Positions 20,245-30,852 of a DNA stretch of 64,000 nt are shown here, one piece after another. Within the stretch, counting starts at the first letter, position 1. The number at the start of each line of letters is the position of its first letter. The DNA is from Curtobacterium sp. 9128 (GTDB lineage: Bacteria > Actinomycetota > Actinomycetes > Actinomycetales > Microbacteriaceae). Below the pieces are notes generated by a model that saw nothing but the letters and a program-made list of their open reading frames with translations, was not told where the DNA came from and ran no database searches. The stretch lies in the NCBI RefSeq assembly GCF_900086645.1, contig NZ_LT576451.1, positions 62,001 to 126,000 of the forward strand, written 5' to 3'. The position numbers were made by a program, and so were the translations under genes.

Positions 20245-20374
20245 CGGTGTTCCTTCCGTGTTGCGCGACAGGTGTCGGTGTGTGCCGACAGCCACGACGC
20301 TACGCGCGACGCCGTGGTGCTTCATCAGTGCGCCCCGGTCGGTGGGAAAGCGTGCACGTCGGCTGCCCCGTCCG

Positions 20375-20380
20375 TAGGTT
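20375..20380 (+). promoter_or_regulatory. -10 element TAGGTT, leaderless start
   Basis: TAGGTT seven bases before the ATG of the zinc peptidase gene, with no ribosome binding site. Confidence 0.55.
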
Positions 20381-20387
20381 CGGTGGC

Positions 20388-21281
20388 ATGACGTTCAACG
20401 ACGACTCCCAGCTGCAGGGCGGCAAGGTCAAGCGGCGGGGGCGGACCACGGCCATCGCCGGGGGCGGTGTGGGCGCAGCGGCCATCGTCGTGTTCCTCAT
20501 CGCGCAGTTCACCGGCTTCGACCTCAGCGGGCTCGTCGGGACCGGCGGCGGTCTGACGCAGATCCAGGAGGCCGGGTCCGAGGCGTCACCGGTGGCCGAG
20601 TGCCGCACGGGACGGGACGCGAACCTCAGCATCGACTGCCGCATGGAGGGTGCAGCAGAGTCGCTCGACGCCTACTGGACGACCGAGAGCCGGCAGCTGG
20701 GGATCTCGTACTCGTCGCCCGACTTCTACCTGTTCGACGGGTCGACGAACACCGGGTGCGGGACGGCCTCCGCCGCGACCGGCCCGTTCTACTGCCCGCC
20801 GGACCGCGCGATCTACCTCGACACCGCGTTCTACGACGACCTGCAGTCGAAGTACGGCGCGTCGGGCGGCCCGCTCGCGCAGATGTACGTCGTCGCGCAC
20901 GAGTGGGGCCACCACGTGCAGCAGCTGCAGGGCACGTTCGCCGACACCGACCGGAGCGGCAGCGGCGCCTCGTCGGGCAGTGTCCGCGTGGAGCTGCAGG
21001 CGGACTGCTACGCCGGCGCCTGGGTGGGCGACGCGGCGAACACGAAGGCGGCGAACGGGCAGACCTTCTTCAAGCCGATCACCCGTGCGCAGATCGCCGA
21101 TGCGCTCTCAGCGGCGAGCGCCGTCGGCGACGACAGCATCCAGCGGAGGAGCAGCGGTCAGGTGGACCCCGACTCGTTCACGCACGGGTCGAGCGCCCAG
21201 CGGCAGCGGTGGTTCGAGCGGGGCTACGAGCAGGGCGCGACGTCCTGCGACACGTTCAGCGTCCCCGGCTCGTCGCTCTAG
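20388..21281 (+). CDS. Neutral zinc metallopeptidase, YpfJ family
   Basis: 297 residues: basic N terminus, one transmembrane helix (about 22-42), then an extracytoplasmic domain. The zinc site HEWGHHVQQLQG (HExxH) is followed by a downstream Glu in RVELQADCYAG, and the C terminus holds FERGYEQG, all diagnostic of the YpfJ/DUF2260-like peptidases. Paired cysteines (GCGTASA, FYCPP) suit an oxidising space. Its stop overlaps that of the DsbA-like gene on the other strand. The natural substrate is unknown. Confidence 0.92.
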   Translation: MTFNDDSQLQGGKVKRRGRTTAIAGGGVGAAAIVVFLIAQFTGFDLSGLVGTGGGLTQIQEAGSEASPVAECRTGRDANLSIDCRMEGAAESLDAYWTTESRQLGISYSSPDFYLFDGSTNTGCGTASAATGPFYCPPDRAIYLDTAFYDDLQSKYGASGGPLAQMYVVAHEWGHHVQQLQGTFADTDRSGSGASSGSVRVELQADCYAGAWVGDAANTKAANGQTFFKPITRAQIADALSAASAVGDDSIQRRSSGQVDPDSFTHGSSAQRQRWFERGYEQGATSCDTFSVPGSSL

Positions 21282-22186
21282 GACGCGCTGGCGCTCGGGC
21301 TGGCGCTCGGCGTGGGCGTCGGGGTCGCGTCGCCGGACCCGGCGGCCGTGATCACGAACGTGCGGAACTCGTCGTTGGTGAACGGCTGCGAGTACTCGTA
21401 GCGCTGTCCGTTCACGAGCACGAGCGGCGTCCCCGGGAACTCGGTGAGGTCCGAACCCGGGATGTCGCCCCCGGTCACCGCAGTGGTCCGTTCGTCGACC
21501 CACTTGCCGAAGCGCTGGTCGTCGATGCACTTCGTGATCGCCGACTTGCCCTGCACACCGGCGACCCCCGTGACGATCTTCGTGAGCTGGGCGTCGGTGA
21601 GCCCGGCGGTACCTTCTTCCGGCTGCTTCGCGAAGAGGGCCCGGTTCACGGCGAAGAACTGGTCGGGCGACGAGTCCGCGACGCAGGCGGCGGCGTTCGC
21701 CGCGCGGAGCGAGTACTTCGTGCCCTGCGAGCGGTTCGACAGGATCGCGATCGGGTGGATGTCGACCGTCGCGGCCCCGGAGTCCACGAGCCCCTCGATG
21801 TAGCTGCTGTTCGTCTTCTCGAACGCGCCACAGATCGGGCAGAGGTAGTCGACGTACATGGTGATGCGGACGGGTGCCGCACCGTCGGAGGCGGACGGCT
21901 GCGGGGAGGTCGAACCGGACACGGCCTTGAGGTCCTGCCCGATGGTGATGCCGCCCTGCGACATCGACGACGGGCCGGGGCCTGCGGGCTTCGTCGAGTC
22001 GACGAGCACGAGGGTGACCACGGTCGCCGCGGCCAGCAGCACGACGCCGAGGCCGACCTGCAGCCCGAGGCGGAGTCCGCGCTGGCGGCGCTTCTGCTGG
22101 AGGCGGGCGCGCTGGGCACGCTCACGTGCCGCTGCTCGGCGTTGGTTCCGCTCGGCGCGGGCATCACCCTCGGGGCGGTTCGTCAT
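21278..22186 (-). CDS. Membrane-anchored DsbA-like thioredoxin-fold protein
   Basis: 302 residues from ATG (TNRPEGDARAERNQRR): highly basic cytosolic tail (1-40), one transmembrane helix (about 42-62), then an extracytoplasmic thioredoxin fold with the CxxC active site YLCPICGAF and the cis-Pro region FPGTPLVLVNG. It should form or shuffle disulfides in exported proteins. The C terminus is a short Ser/Pro/Thr tail. The stop shares a CTAG palindrome with the peptidase gene stop. Confidence 0.92.
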   Translation of the reverse strand: MTNRPEGDARAERNQRRAAARERAQRARLQQKRRQRGLRLGLQVGLGVVLLAAATVVTLVLVDSTKPAGPGPSSMSQGGITIGQDLKAVSGSTSPQPSASDGAAPVRITMYVDYLCPICGAFEKTNSSYIEGLVDSGAATVDIHPIAILSNRSQGTKYSLRAANAAACVADSSPDQFFAVNRALFAKQPEEGTAGLTDAQLTKIVTGVAGVQGKSAITKCIDDQRFGKWVDERTTAVTGGDIPGSDLTEFPGTPLVLVNGQRYEYSQPFTNDEFRTFVITAAGSGDATPTPTPSASPSASAS

Positions 22187-22429
22187 GCTCGATGGTCCTC
22201 CTGATCGGGGTCCGCTCGCGCTCACCCCCGCACGGCGGACGGACCCGACCGATGGTAGTGGGACGCTCTGGGAAGCGCCCAATCCCGCAACTGGCACTGG
22301 CGCACCACAGGGAAGTCGTGTTGTATGAACCTCGATGGTCGACGGCGACCATCCGGGGCCCCCACGGGCACACCGCTTCACTCGGATCGTCCGGCACGTA
22401 CCTGCCGGTGGAGAAAGGACCGAACGCTC

Positions 22430-23530
<1,101 letters not shown>

Positions 23531-23543
23531 GCAGCGCACCCCT

Positions 23544-23587
23544 CGGGAGCCCGCGCCCGCCTCACAAGGGCGGGTGGCGGGCTCCCG
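23544..23587 (+). terminator. Terminator after the ABC ATPase gene
   Basis: CGGGAGCCCGC and GCGGGCTCCCG arms enclose a second stem GCCCGCC/GGGCGGG with loop TCACAA, 14 bases after the stop. Confidence 0.85.
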
Positions 23588-23629
23588 TCGTTCCACCCAC
23601 CGGACGCACACCGCACCACAGGAGCAACC

Positions 23630-24940
23630 GTGCCCGACTCGATGTCCATCACCGCAGCCACCGTCGACCCCGGCCTGCTCGACCTGCCGTGGGATCTGCC
23701 GCTCGACGAATGGCCGGACGAGACGATCGTCGCGCTCCCGAAGGGCATCTCGCGGCACCTCGTCCGGTTCGTGCACCTCAGCGGGTACGTCGTCGCGGTG
23801 AAGGAGACCGGCGAGGAGATCGCCCGCTCCGAGTACGAGATGCTCAGGACCCTGCAGCGCATGGACGTCCCGTGCGTGGACCCGGTCGCCGTGATCACGA
23901 ACCGGATGAGCGCGGACGGAGAACCCCTGCACCCGGTGCTCGTCACCCGGCACCTGCGCTTCTCGCTCCCCTACCGCGCGCTGTACTCCCAGACGCTCCG
24001 ACCCGACACCGCGACCCGGCTCGTGGACGCGCTCGCCCTGCTGCTCGTGCGCCTGCACATCCTCGGCTTCTACTGGGGCGACGTGTCGCTGTCGAACACC
24101 CTGTTCCGCCGGGACGCCGGGTCCTTCGCCGCCTACCTGGTGGACGCCGAGACCGGCAAGCTCTACCCGGGCGGGCTGTCGAACGGGCAGCGTGAGAACG
24201 ACCTCGAGGTCGCACGCGTGAACATCGCCGGTGAGCTCCTCGACCTCGAGGCAGGCGGACGCCTCGACGAGAACGCCGACGCGGTGGACGTCTCGAACCG
24301 CATCGTCGCCCAGTACCGGACGCTCTGGAAGGAGCTCACCGGCACCGAGCAGTTCGACGCCAAGGAACGCTGGCGCATCAACGACCGGGTCGAGCGCCTC
24401 AACGCACTCGGCTTCGACATCGAGGAGCTCTCGATCAACGCGGCGCCCGGCGGCGGCGAGGTCCGCATCCAGCCGAAGGTCGTGGACGCCGGACACCACC
24501 AGCGACGTCTGCTCCGGCTCACCGGGCTGGACGCCGGAGAGAACCAGGCACGCCGCCTGCTCAACGACCTCGACGCCTACCGTGCGCGGAACGGTCGCGA
24601 CGAGCTCGACGAGGAGATGGTCGCGCACGAGTGGGTGTCTCGCGTGTTCGAGCCCGTCGTGCGAGCGATCCCACGCGATCTCCGCGGACGGCTCGAGCCC
24701 GCCGAGGTGTTCCACGAGCTGCTCGAGCACCGCTGGTTCATGTCCCAGGAAGAAGAGCGCTCGGTGTCCCTGCCCGAGGCGACGACGGCGTACATCAACG
24801 ACGTGCTGCGCCACCGTCGCGACGAGCGCCTGCTGATCAACCCGCCGACGTCCTCGATGACACTGCCGATCCCGCTGGTCGAGAACGACGCCGACGTCGA
24901 CGAGTCCGAGGACGTCGAGGACTGGCGCGCGAACGTCTGA
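23630..24940 (+). CDS. DUF4032-family protein, kinase-like N terminus
   Basis: 436 residues from a GTG with AGGAGC ahead of it. The N-terminal 200 residues resemble a lipopolysaccharide-kinase/Kdo-kinase fold (YVVAVKETGEE, then GFYWGDVSLSNTLF and YLVDAETG, the positions of the catalytic loop and DFG-like metal site). The C-terminal half is the DUF4032 region. It is common in actinobacteria with unknown substrate. The acidic tail ends the protein. It stands alone. Confidence 0.85.
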   Translation: MPDSMSITAATVDPGLLDLPWDLPLDEWPDETIVALPKGISRHLVRFVHLSGYVVAVKETGEEIARSEYEMLRTLQRMDVPCVDPVAVITNRMSADGEPLHPVLVTRHLRFSLPYRALYSQTLRPDTATRLVDALALLLVRLHILGFYWGDVSLSNTLFRRDAGSFAAYLVDAETGKLYPGGLSNGQRENDLEVARVNIAGELLDLEAGGRLDENADAVDVSNRIVAQYRTLWKELTGTEQFDAKERWRINDRVERLNALGFDIEELSINAAPGGGEVRIQPKVVDAGHHQRRLLRLTGLDAGENQARRLLNDLDAYRARNGRDELDEEMVAHEWVSRVFEPVVRAIPRDLRGRLEPAEVFHELLEHRWFMSQEEERSVSLPEATTAYINDVLRHRRDERLLINPPTSSMTLPIPLVENDADVDESEDVEDWRANV

Positions 24941-25027
24941 CCCCCGCCTCGCGGCGCCCCGCCGCGCCCCGCGTCGCCCGCCGCGCCCCGTCGCGCCCAC
25001 CGAGCCCGCCGCGCCCCCGCGGCGCCC

Positions 25028-25146
25028 ACCGGTCACGACACCCCGCCCGGTTCCGCCGAGTGGCCAGGAGCCGTCGGCCGGAGCGTCGAGAAGCGGCGTT
25101 CCGCGACCACTCGGCGGCACGCCCACGGGGTGTCGCGACCACTCGG
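25028..25146. repeat. Family A inverted repeat, copy 3
   Basis: Left half CCGGTCACGACACCCCG with TTCCGCCGAGTGG; right half CGACCACTCGGCGG with ACGGGGTGTCGCGACC. It is the best preserved copy and has no gene inside. The stretch 24941-25027 before it is only GC-rich low-complexity sequence. Confidence 0.8.
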
Positions 25147-25160
25147 ACGGGGCGGTGAGC

Positions 25161-25217
25161 AACGCACTGGAGGCCCGGTGCCGGTCCGTCGGACCGGCAC
25201 CGGGCCTCCAGTGCGTT
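25161..25217. repeat. Family B palindrome, copy 1 (bidirectional terminator)
   Basis: Two perfect 27-base arms (AACGCACTGGAGGCCCGGTG... ) with a three-base loop GTC. It lies between the convergent DUF4032 and rlmB genes. A near-identical copy is at 30108-30160. Confidence 0.85.
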
Positions 25218-25229
25218 CGGTGCTGCGCC

Positions 25230-26240
25230 CTACTCCGCGCGACGGCGGCGGGCGACCTCCCACAGGGTGACGCTCGCGGCGATGCCCGCATTGAGGGACT
25301 CCGTCGCCGACGAGATCGGGATGGACACGATCGCGTCGCAGGTCTCGGTGACGAGCCGCGACAGGCCCTTGCCCTCGGAACCGACGACGATGACGATCGG
25401 CCGGTCGGCGAGCTCGAGCGCGTCGAGCTGCACGTCGCCGTCGCCCGCCAGGCCGAGCACGAACAGCCCCATCGACTTGAGCGACTTGAGCGTCTGCGTG
25501 AGGTTCGGCGCCATCGCGACGGGGGTGCGGGCGGCGGCACCGGCGGAGGTCTTCCACGCCGAGGCCGTCACGCCGACCGACCGCCGCTGCGGCACGATCA
25601 CGCCGTGGCCGCCGAACGCCGCGGTGGACCGGATGATCGCACCGAGGTTGCGCGGATCGGTGATGCCGTCGAGCGCCACCATCAGCGGCACCTCGTCGCG
25701 GGAGAACGCGCGCTCGACGACGTCCTCGGCCACGGCGTACTCGTACGCGGGGACCTTGAGCGCGACGCCCTGGTGCACGCTGTCGTGCCCGGTGATGCGG
25801 TCGAGCTCCGGGCGCATGATCTCCATGATCGGCACGCCGCGGTGGTTGGCGAGCGCCAGGATCTCCTTGACGCGGTCGTCCACCTCGATGCGGGCGGCGA
25901 TGTAGAGCGTCGTCGACGGGGTCTTGGTGCGCAGGGCCTCGAGCACGGAGTTGCGCCCGGTCACCAGCTCCGAGTCGTCGCTCTTGCGCTGCGGCGGACG
26001 CCCGGTGCGGTTCGACGGCGCGCTCGACGCACCGTGCCGACCACGAGCGGCGTCGTACCGTTCCTTGGCAGCCTTGCGCTTGCCGGCGGGGTGGTACGGG
26101 CGGTCCTCCGCCTTCGGGGTGGGCTTGCGCCCCTCGAGCGCCTGCGCTCCCTGGCCGCCGGAGCCGACCTGCTTGTTGCCCTTGCGCCCGGAGCGCACGG
26201 CACCGGGACGGCCCTTCTTGTTGCCCGAGACGTTCTTCAT
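25230..26240 (-). CDS. rlmB: 23S rRNA 2'-O-methyltransferase RlmB/TrmH family
   Basis: 336 residues from ATG (KNVSGNKKGRPGAVR) with GGAGAGAACC ahead. A Lys/Arg-rich N-terminal extension of about 85 residues is typical for actinobacteria; then the L30e-like substrate domain (GRNSVLEALR) and the SPOUT knot with DGITDPRNLGAIIRS, VVGSEGKGLSRL and IPISSATESLNAGIAA. It methylates ribose in 23S rRNA; the exact position is inferred from the family. Last gene of the carD-ispDF-cysS-rlmB block. Confidence 0.92.
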   Translation of the reverse strand: MKNVSGNKKGRPGAVRSGRKGNKQVGSGGQGAQALEGRKPTPKAEDRPYHPAGKRKAAKERYDAARGRHGASSAPSNRTGRPPQRKSDDSELVTGRNSVLEALRTKTPSTTLYIAARIEVDDRVKEILALANHRGVPIMEIMRPELDRITGHDSVHQGVALKVPAYEYAVAEDVVERAFSRDEVPLMVALDGITDPRNLGAIIRSTAAFGGHGVIVPQRRSVGVTASAWKTSAGAAARTPVAMAPNLTQTLKSLKSMGLFVLGLAGDGDVQLDALELADRPIVIVVGSEGKGLSRLVTETCDAIVSIPISSATESLNAGIAASVTLWEVARRRRAE

Positions 26241-26268
26241 GGTTCTCTCCTGTTCGGCACTGCCGTGG

Positions 26269-27678
26269 TCAGGCGATGCTCCAGCGTGTTCCGGCCGAGG
26301 TGTCCTCGATCGTGATGCCCGCGGCCGCGAGGTCGTCGCGCACACGGTCGGCCGTGGCGAAGTCCCGGGACGCCCTGGCGTCGGAACGCTCCTGCACGAG
26401 GCGTTCGACGAGGGCGGCGAGCGGTGCGGCGGAGGGGTCCTGACCGGCACCGGACCAGTGAGTCGCTCGCGGGTCGATGCCGAGCACCTCCACCATCGCA
26501 GCCACCTGATGGTACGCGGTCCCGAGCGCATCCGCATCGTCGGCGTCCAACGCGGCGTTCCCGGCGCGGACGGTCTCGTGCAGGACGGCGAGCGCCTGCG
26601 GCACCGAGAGGTCGTCGTCCATCGCTGCGGCGAACGCGTCCGGGACGTCCGGGGCGTCGGCGAGCGTGACGCCTTCGAGTCGCGACGCCGCTCGCGAGAG
26701 GAAGCCGTCGATCCGGTCGAGTGCTGCCTCTGCTTCGCCCAGGGACCCCTCGTGGTGGTCGATCGTCGACCGGTAGTGGGCGGCGCCGAGGAAGTAGCGG
26801 ACGACGATCGGCCGCGCGGACCCGAGGAAGTCCGCCGCGAAGATCGAGTTGCCGAGCGACTTCGACATCTTCTGCCCGCCGACGGTCACGAGGCCGTTGT
26901 GCAGCCAGTACGTCGCGAACGGGTCGCCGGCGGCCGTGGACTGGGCGAGCTCGTTCTCGTGGTGCGGGAACCGGAGATCGAGCCCGCCGCCGTGGATGTC
27001 GAACGCCGGCCCGAGGTACCGCCGGGACATCGCGGAGCACTCGATGTGCCAACCCGGACGGCCGGCTCCCCACGGGGAGTCCCAGCTCGCCGTCGTGGGT
27101 TCGCCGTCCTTCGCGCCCTTCCAGAGCGCGAAGTCACGGGCGTCCCGCTTGCCGCGGGGGTCGGCGTCCGCGGCTTCGACCATGTCCTCGCGACGCTGGC
27201 GGGTCAGGGCGCCGTACGACGCCCAGCTCCCGGTGTCGAAGTAGACGTCCCCGGAGCCGTCGGCGGCCGGGTAGGCGTGCCCACGCTCGATGAGGCGGGC
27301 GATGATGTCCTGCATCTGCGGGATGCTGGCGGTGGCGCGGGGCTCGTACGTGGGCGGCAGGATGCCGAGCGCGGTGTACCCGGCGGTGAACTCGAGCTCG
27401 ACGCGGTACGCCCGCGCCCACCAGGGCTCGTCGGTCCCGGCGGCCAGGTCGAGCACCTTGTCGTCGATGTCCGTGACGTTCCGGACCAGCGTCACGCGGT
27501 ACCCGCGGTGGGTGAGCCAGCGGCGCCAGATGTCGTACACCAGGGCCGAGCGGAGGTGCCCGATGTGCGGCGACGACTGCACCGTCGGTCCGCACACGTA
27601 CATGCTCACCTGTCCGTCGACCAGCGGGACGAGGTCGACGACGTCTGCGGCACGGGAGTCGTAGAGGCGAACGGTCAC
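26269..27678 (-). CDS. cysS: Cysteinyl-tRNA synthetase
   Basis: 469 residues, full length. Class I synthetase: zinc Cys and HIGH-like motif in [33 protein letters not shown] for zinc, and the KMSKS loop [12 protein letters not shown]-terminal DALR-like helical domain. Ten bases separate it from ispDF upstream and 28 from rlmB downstream, so it is in one operon. Confidence 0.97.
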   Translation of the reverse strand: MTVRLYDSRAADVVDLVPLVDGQVSMYVCGPTVQSSPHIGHLRSALVYDIWRRWLTHRGYRVTLVRNVTDIDDKVLDLAAGTDEPWWARAYRVELEFTAGYTALGILPPTYEPRATASIPQMQDIIARLIERGHAYPAADGSGDVYFDTGSWASYGALTRQRREDMVEAADADPRGKRDARDFALWKGAKDGEPTTASWDSPWGAGRPGWHIECSAMSRRYLGPAFDIHGGGLDLRFPHHENELAQSTAAGDPFATYWLHNGLVTVGGQKMSKSLGNSIFAADFLGSARPIVVRYFLGAAHYRSTIDHHEGSLGEAEAALDRIDGFLSRAASRLEGVTLADAPDVPDAFAAAMDDDLSVPQALAVLHETVRAGNAALDADDADALGTAYHQVAAMVEVLGIDPRATHWSGAGQDPSAAPLAALVERLVQERSDARASRDFATADRVRDDLAAAGITIEDTSAGTRWSIA

Positions 27679-27687
27679 GCCTCAACC

Positions 27688-28893
27688 CTAGACGGAGCGG
27701 TCGGCCCGGACGAGTGCCGTCGCGATCGCCGCGAGCCCCTCACCACGACCGGTGAACCCGAGCCCGTCCGTCGTCGTGCCGGACACCGCGACGGGCGCTC
27801 CGACGACCGCGGACAGCGCGGTTTCCATCTCGGTCCGCCGAGCACCGATCCGCGGGCGGTTGCCGATCACCTGCACGGTGACCGAGGTCGGGACGAGGCC
27901 GGCCGATGCGAGCGCGGACACCGCACCGCGGACGAAGACGTCGCCGGTCGCTCCGGCGTACGCGGGGTCCGACGTGCCGAACCGTCCGCCGATGTCCCCG
28001 AGTCCCCCGGCGGAGAGCAGCGCGTCGCACACCGCGTGCGCCACGGCGTCCCCGTCGCTGTGCCCGGCGAGCCCCTGCTCGCCGGGGAACTCGAGCAGTC
28101 CGACCCGGCAGACCGCATCGGCGTCGAACGCGTGCACGTCGACGCCGAGCCCGACCCGGACGTCTCGAGCGGCTCCGGTGCGCTCCGACACCACGGCAGC
28201 GGCCCGGCGCAGGTCCCACGGCGTCGTGATCTTGAACGCGTCGGCGTCGCCGGGGACGAACCGCACGGTGCCACCAGCTGCCTGGAAGACCCCGGCGTCG
28301 TCGGTCTCGGACTGCGTCGACACCGCGTACGCCTCCCGGAGCGCGGCGAGCGGGAAGCCCTGGGGGGTCTGCACCCCGACGAGCGCCGACCGGTCCACGG
28401 TGGACACCACGACGTCGCCGGACACCTGCTTGACCGTGTCGGTGACGGGCAGCGCGGGGATGATCCCGTCCCCGGTCGCGGCCACCGCGGCGAACACGTC
28501 CTCGAACTGTGCAGCCGGCGTCAGACAGCGGGCAGCGTCGTGCACGAGCACCGTCTCGACCGACGCCGGCAGCGCCTGGAGACCCGCCTGCACCGACGCG
28601 TGCCGATCGGCCCCGCCCGCGACGACGGCCGTGTACCCGACAGCGGGGCCGGCCACCGCGGCGACCACGTCCGAGCACTCGGAGAGCAGCGCGGCCGGGG
28701 CGACCACGACCACGAACGTCGGCGTCGCCAGCGTGAACAACGGCGACAGTGCACGCTCCAGCATCAGCGACCCGGCGACGGGCACGAAGGCCTTCGGCGT
28801 CTCGAGCCCGAGCCGGGTGCCAGACCCTGCCGCAACGACGACGACCCCACAGACCGTGTCGGTCAGTGGGGTCGTCGAGGGGCTGCTGCTCAA
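27688..28893 (-). CDS. ispDF: Bifunctional IspD/IspF isoprenoid enzyme
   Basis: 401 residues. The N-terminal half (1-235) is 2-C-methyl-D-erythritol 4-phosphate cytidylyltransferase ([29 protein letters not shown]); the C-terminal half (from about 240) is the 2,4-cyclodiphosphate synthase ([21 protein letters not shown] for the metal site, [11 protein letters not shown]). Both act in the MEP pathway to IPP/DMAPP. The fusion is known in some actinobacteria, while mycobacteria have two genes. The start is TTG ten bases after carD, with only a weak ribosome binding site, implying coupling. Confidence 0.95.
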   Translation of the reverse strand: MSSSPSTTPLTDTVCGVVVVAAGSGTRLGLETPKAFVPVAGSLMLERALSPLFTLATPTFVVVVAPAALLSECSDVVAAVAGPAVGYTAVVAGGADRHASVQAGLQALPASVETVLVHDAARCLTPAAQFEDVFAAVAATGDGIIPALPVTDTVKQVSGDVVVSTVDRSALVGVQTPQGFPLAALREAYAVSTQSETDDAGVFQAAGGTVRFVPGDADAFKITTPWDLRRAAAVVSERTGAARDVRVGLGVDVHAFDADAVCRVGLLEFPGEQGLAGHSDGDAVAHAVCDALLSAGGLGDIGGRFGTSDPAYAGATGDVFVRGAVSALASAGLVPTSVTVQVIGNRPRIGARRTEMETALSAVVGAPVAVSGTTTDGLGFTGRGEGLAAIATALVRADRSV

Positions 28894-28903
28894 TCCGGGG
28901 CGA

Positions 28904-29386
28904 TCAGGAAGCGAGGACCTCGTCGAGGACGGTGGATGCCTTGTCCTCGTCGGTCTTCTCCGCGAGCGCGAGCTCGGAGATCAGGATCTGACGGGCCTTG
29001 GCGAGCATGCGCTTCTCACCAGCCGAGAGACCGCGGTCCTGGTCGCGGCGCCACAGGTCACGAACGACCTCCGACACCTTGATGACGTCACCGGACGCGA
29101 GCTTCTCGAGGTTCGCCTTGTAGCGGCGAGACCAGTTCGTGGGCTCTTCCGTGAACGGTGCGCGCAGCACTTCGAAGACCTTGTCGAGGCCTTCCTTGCC
29201 GATCACATCCCGGACGCCGACCAGGTCGACGTTGTCCGCCGGTACCTCGATCGTCAGGTCACCCTGCGTGACACGCAGCTTCAGGTAGACCTTTTCCTCG
29301 CCCTTGATGACTCGCGTCTTGACTTCAGAGATGGTTGCCGCCCCGTGATGGGGGTAGACGACGGTCTCGCCGACCTCGAATTGCAT
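28904..29386 (-). CDS. carD: CarD-type RNA polymerase-binding regulator
   Basis: 160 residues, the standard length. The N-terminal polymerase-interacting domain ([17 protein letters not shown]) and the helical DNA-binding domain ([32 protein letters not shown]) are present. It binds RNA polymerase beta and stabilises open complexes at rRNA and other promoters. It heads the operon with ispDF, cysS and rlmB and is divergent from the lipoprotein gene, as in mycobacteria (Rv3583c region). Confidence 0.97.
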   Translation of the reverse strand: MQFEVGETVVYPHHGAATISEVKTRVIKGEEKVYLKLRVTQGDLTIEVPADNVDLVGVRDVIGKEGLDKVFEVLRAPFTEEPTNWSRRYKANLEKLASGDVIKVSEVVRDLWRRDQDRGLSAGEKRMLAKARQILISELALAEKTDEDKASTVLDEVLAS

Positions 29387-29412
29387 GTATCAAGCTCCGT
29401 TCCGCAACACCC

Positions 29413-29418
29413 AGTTTA
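29413..29418 (-). promoter_or_regulatory. -10 element TAAACT of the carD operon
   Basis: TAAACT on the minus strand, 26 bases before the carD ATG, with GGAG between. No clear -35 is visible, as often at CarD-dependent promoters. Confidence 0.5.
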
Positions 29419-29474
29419 CCACAAGGAAAATTCGGGTAAGGGGCGCCTAACCGCGAGCACTCCCAGGTGATCGG

Positions 29475-29480
29475 TAGGAT
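29475..29480 (+). promoter_or_regulatory. -10 element TAGGAT of the lipoprotein gene
   Basis: TAGGAT 52 bases before the TTG start at 29533; the leader between holds the ribosome binding site GGAGGA. Confidence 0.5.
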
Positions 29481-29532
29481 GGAGGCCGCGCGAGCCGCTC
29501 GGCTGGCGCATCGTGATCTTCGGAGGAATCTC

Positions 29533-30072
29533 TTGCGAGCTCGGGTACTCGTGTCCGTCGCCGTTGCGGCAACCATCGCGATCGGCGCATCCGGCTGCGC
29601 GTTCTGGACGCCGCAGGACACCAAGACGATCAAGCAGATCACCGACGGCGTCAACGTGACGACGGGCAAGATCGACGTCCGCAACGCGCTGCTCATCTCC
29701 GACTCGGGCGACGACGCACGCTTCATCGGCACGCTCATCAACAACAGCGACACCGACGACATCACCGTCTCGGTCGAGATCGGCGGCGACACCGAGACCG
29801 TCGACGTGCCGGCCAGTTCGCACGTCGACCTCGCGAACGACAAGAAGCACGACACCCTCGACTTCGCCGACGCCAAGGTCACCCCCGGGTCGCTCGTGAA
29901 GGTCTACTTCTCGTACCCGGGCGCCGAGGGCGTCTCCGGCAGCGTCCCCGTCCTGACGAGCTCGCAGGAGGAGTACCAGACCCTCGCCCCGACCTCGACG
30001 CCGACGTCGGAGATCACCCTCCCCGTCGAGACGCCGTCGGCGACCCCGACGGACACCCCGATCAACCCGTAA
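29533..30072 (+). CDS. Putative lipoprotein, LpqE-like by position
   Basis: 179 residues from a TTG with GGAGGA six bases ahead; the longer frame from 29467 would run over the -10 element. Signal peptide with lipobox (AIGASGC), so lipid-anchored on the outer face of the membrane. The body is beta-rich (TGKIDVRNALLISDSGDDARFIGTLINNS), a pattern seen in copper chaperone-like and LpqE proteins, and the tail is Thr/Pro/Ser. LpqE (Rv3584) lies in the same divergent place beside carD in M. tuberculosis. Function unproven. Confidence 0.82.
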   Translation: MRARVLVSVAVAATIAIGASGCAFWTPQDTKTIKQITDGVNVTTGKIDVRNALLISDSGDDARFIGTLINNSDTDDITVSVEIGGDTETVDVPASSHVDLANDKKHDTLDFADAKVTPGSLVKVYFSYPGAEGVSGSVPVLTSSQEEYQTLAPTSTPTSEITLPVETPSATPTDTPINP

Positions 30073-30107
30073 CGCGACGACGCGTCACGCACCGACGCGC
30101 CCACGCA

Positions 30108-30160
30108 CGCACTGGAGGCCCGGTGCCGGTCCGACGGACCGGCACCGGGCCTCCAATGCG
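30108..30160. repeat. Family B palindrome, copy 2 (bidirectional terminator)
   Basis: 25-base arms with one mismatch and loop GAC; the arms match those at 25161-25217 over their whole length. It lies between the convergent lipoprotein and regX3 genes. Confidence 0.85.
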
Positions 30161-30171
30161 TTGCCAGGCCG

Positions 30172-30852
30172 TCAGGCCTCGATCCGGTACCCCAGACCAC
30201 GCACCGTGACCAGCACCTCGGGCGCGGACGGCACCCGCTCGATCTTCGATCGGATCCGCTTGATGTGCACGTCGAGGGTCTTCGTGTCGCCGAAGTAGTC
30301 GGAGCCCCACACGCGGTCGATGAGCTGCCCGCGGGTCAGCACCCGGCCGGCGTTCCGGAGCAGCAGCTCGAGGAGTTCGAACTCCTTGAGCGGCATCGGC
30401 GTCTCGGACCCGTCGACCGACACCGTGTGGCGCTCGACGTCCATCTTGATGCCGCCGACCTGCAGGATGCCGCTGTCGGCGGGGTCGTCCTCGGTGCGAC
30501 GGCGGAGCACCGCGCGGATGCGTGCCAGGAGCTCGCGGGTCGAGTACGGCTTCGTCACGTAGTCGTCGGCACCGAGCTCGAGCCCGACGACGATGTCCAC
30601 CTCCGAGTCCTTCGCCGTCAGCATGATGATCGGGGCGTTCGACCGCGTGCGGATCTGCCGACAGACCTCGGTGCCGGAGAGCCCCGGGAGCATGAGGTCC
30701 AGCAGGACGAGGTCGGGGTTCTCCGCGTCGAACTTCGACAGCGCGGTCACGCCGTCCGCTGCAACGGAGGTCTCGTACCCCTCGCGCTGCAGGAGGAACT
30801 CCAGGGGTTCGCTCAGGGCCGGCTCGTCGTCGACGATGAGGATCTTGGTCAC
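30172..30852 (-). CDS. regX3: Phosphate-type response regulator RegX3/PhoP
   Basis: 226 residues from GTG. Receiver domain with Asp8/Asp9, phospho-acceptor Asp52 (LLDLMLPG) and Lys in VTKPYS, then a winged helix (LKEFELLELLLRNAGRVLTR, VRGLGYRIEA). By neighbourhood (senX3 upstream, phoU divergent, gpmA nearby) it is the RegX3 of actinobacteria that controls the phosphate response; PhoP is the Streptomyces name. GTG overlaps the kinase stop as GTGA. PHO boxes upstream of phoU and pstS are its likely targets. Confidence 0.93.
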   Translation of the reverse strand: MTKILIVDDEPALSEPLEFLLQREGYETSVAADGVTALSKFDAENPDLVLLDLMLPGLSGTEVCRQIRTRSNAPIIMLTAKDSEVDIVVGLELGADDYVTKPYSTRELLARIRAVLRRRTEDDPADSGILQVGGIKMDVERHTVSVDGSETPMPLKEFELLELLLRNAGRVLTRGQLIDRVWGSDYFGDTKTLDVHIKRIRSKIERVPSAPEVLVTVRGLGYRIEA

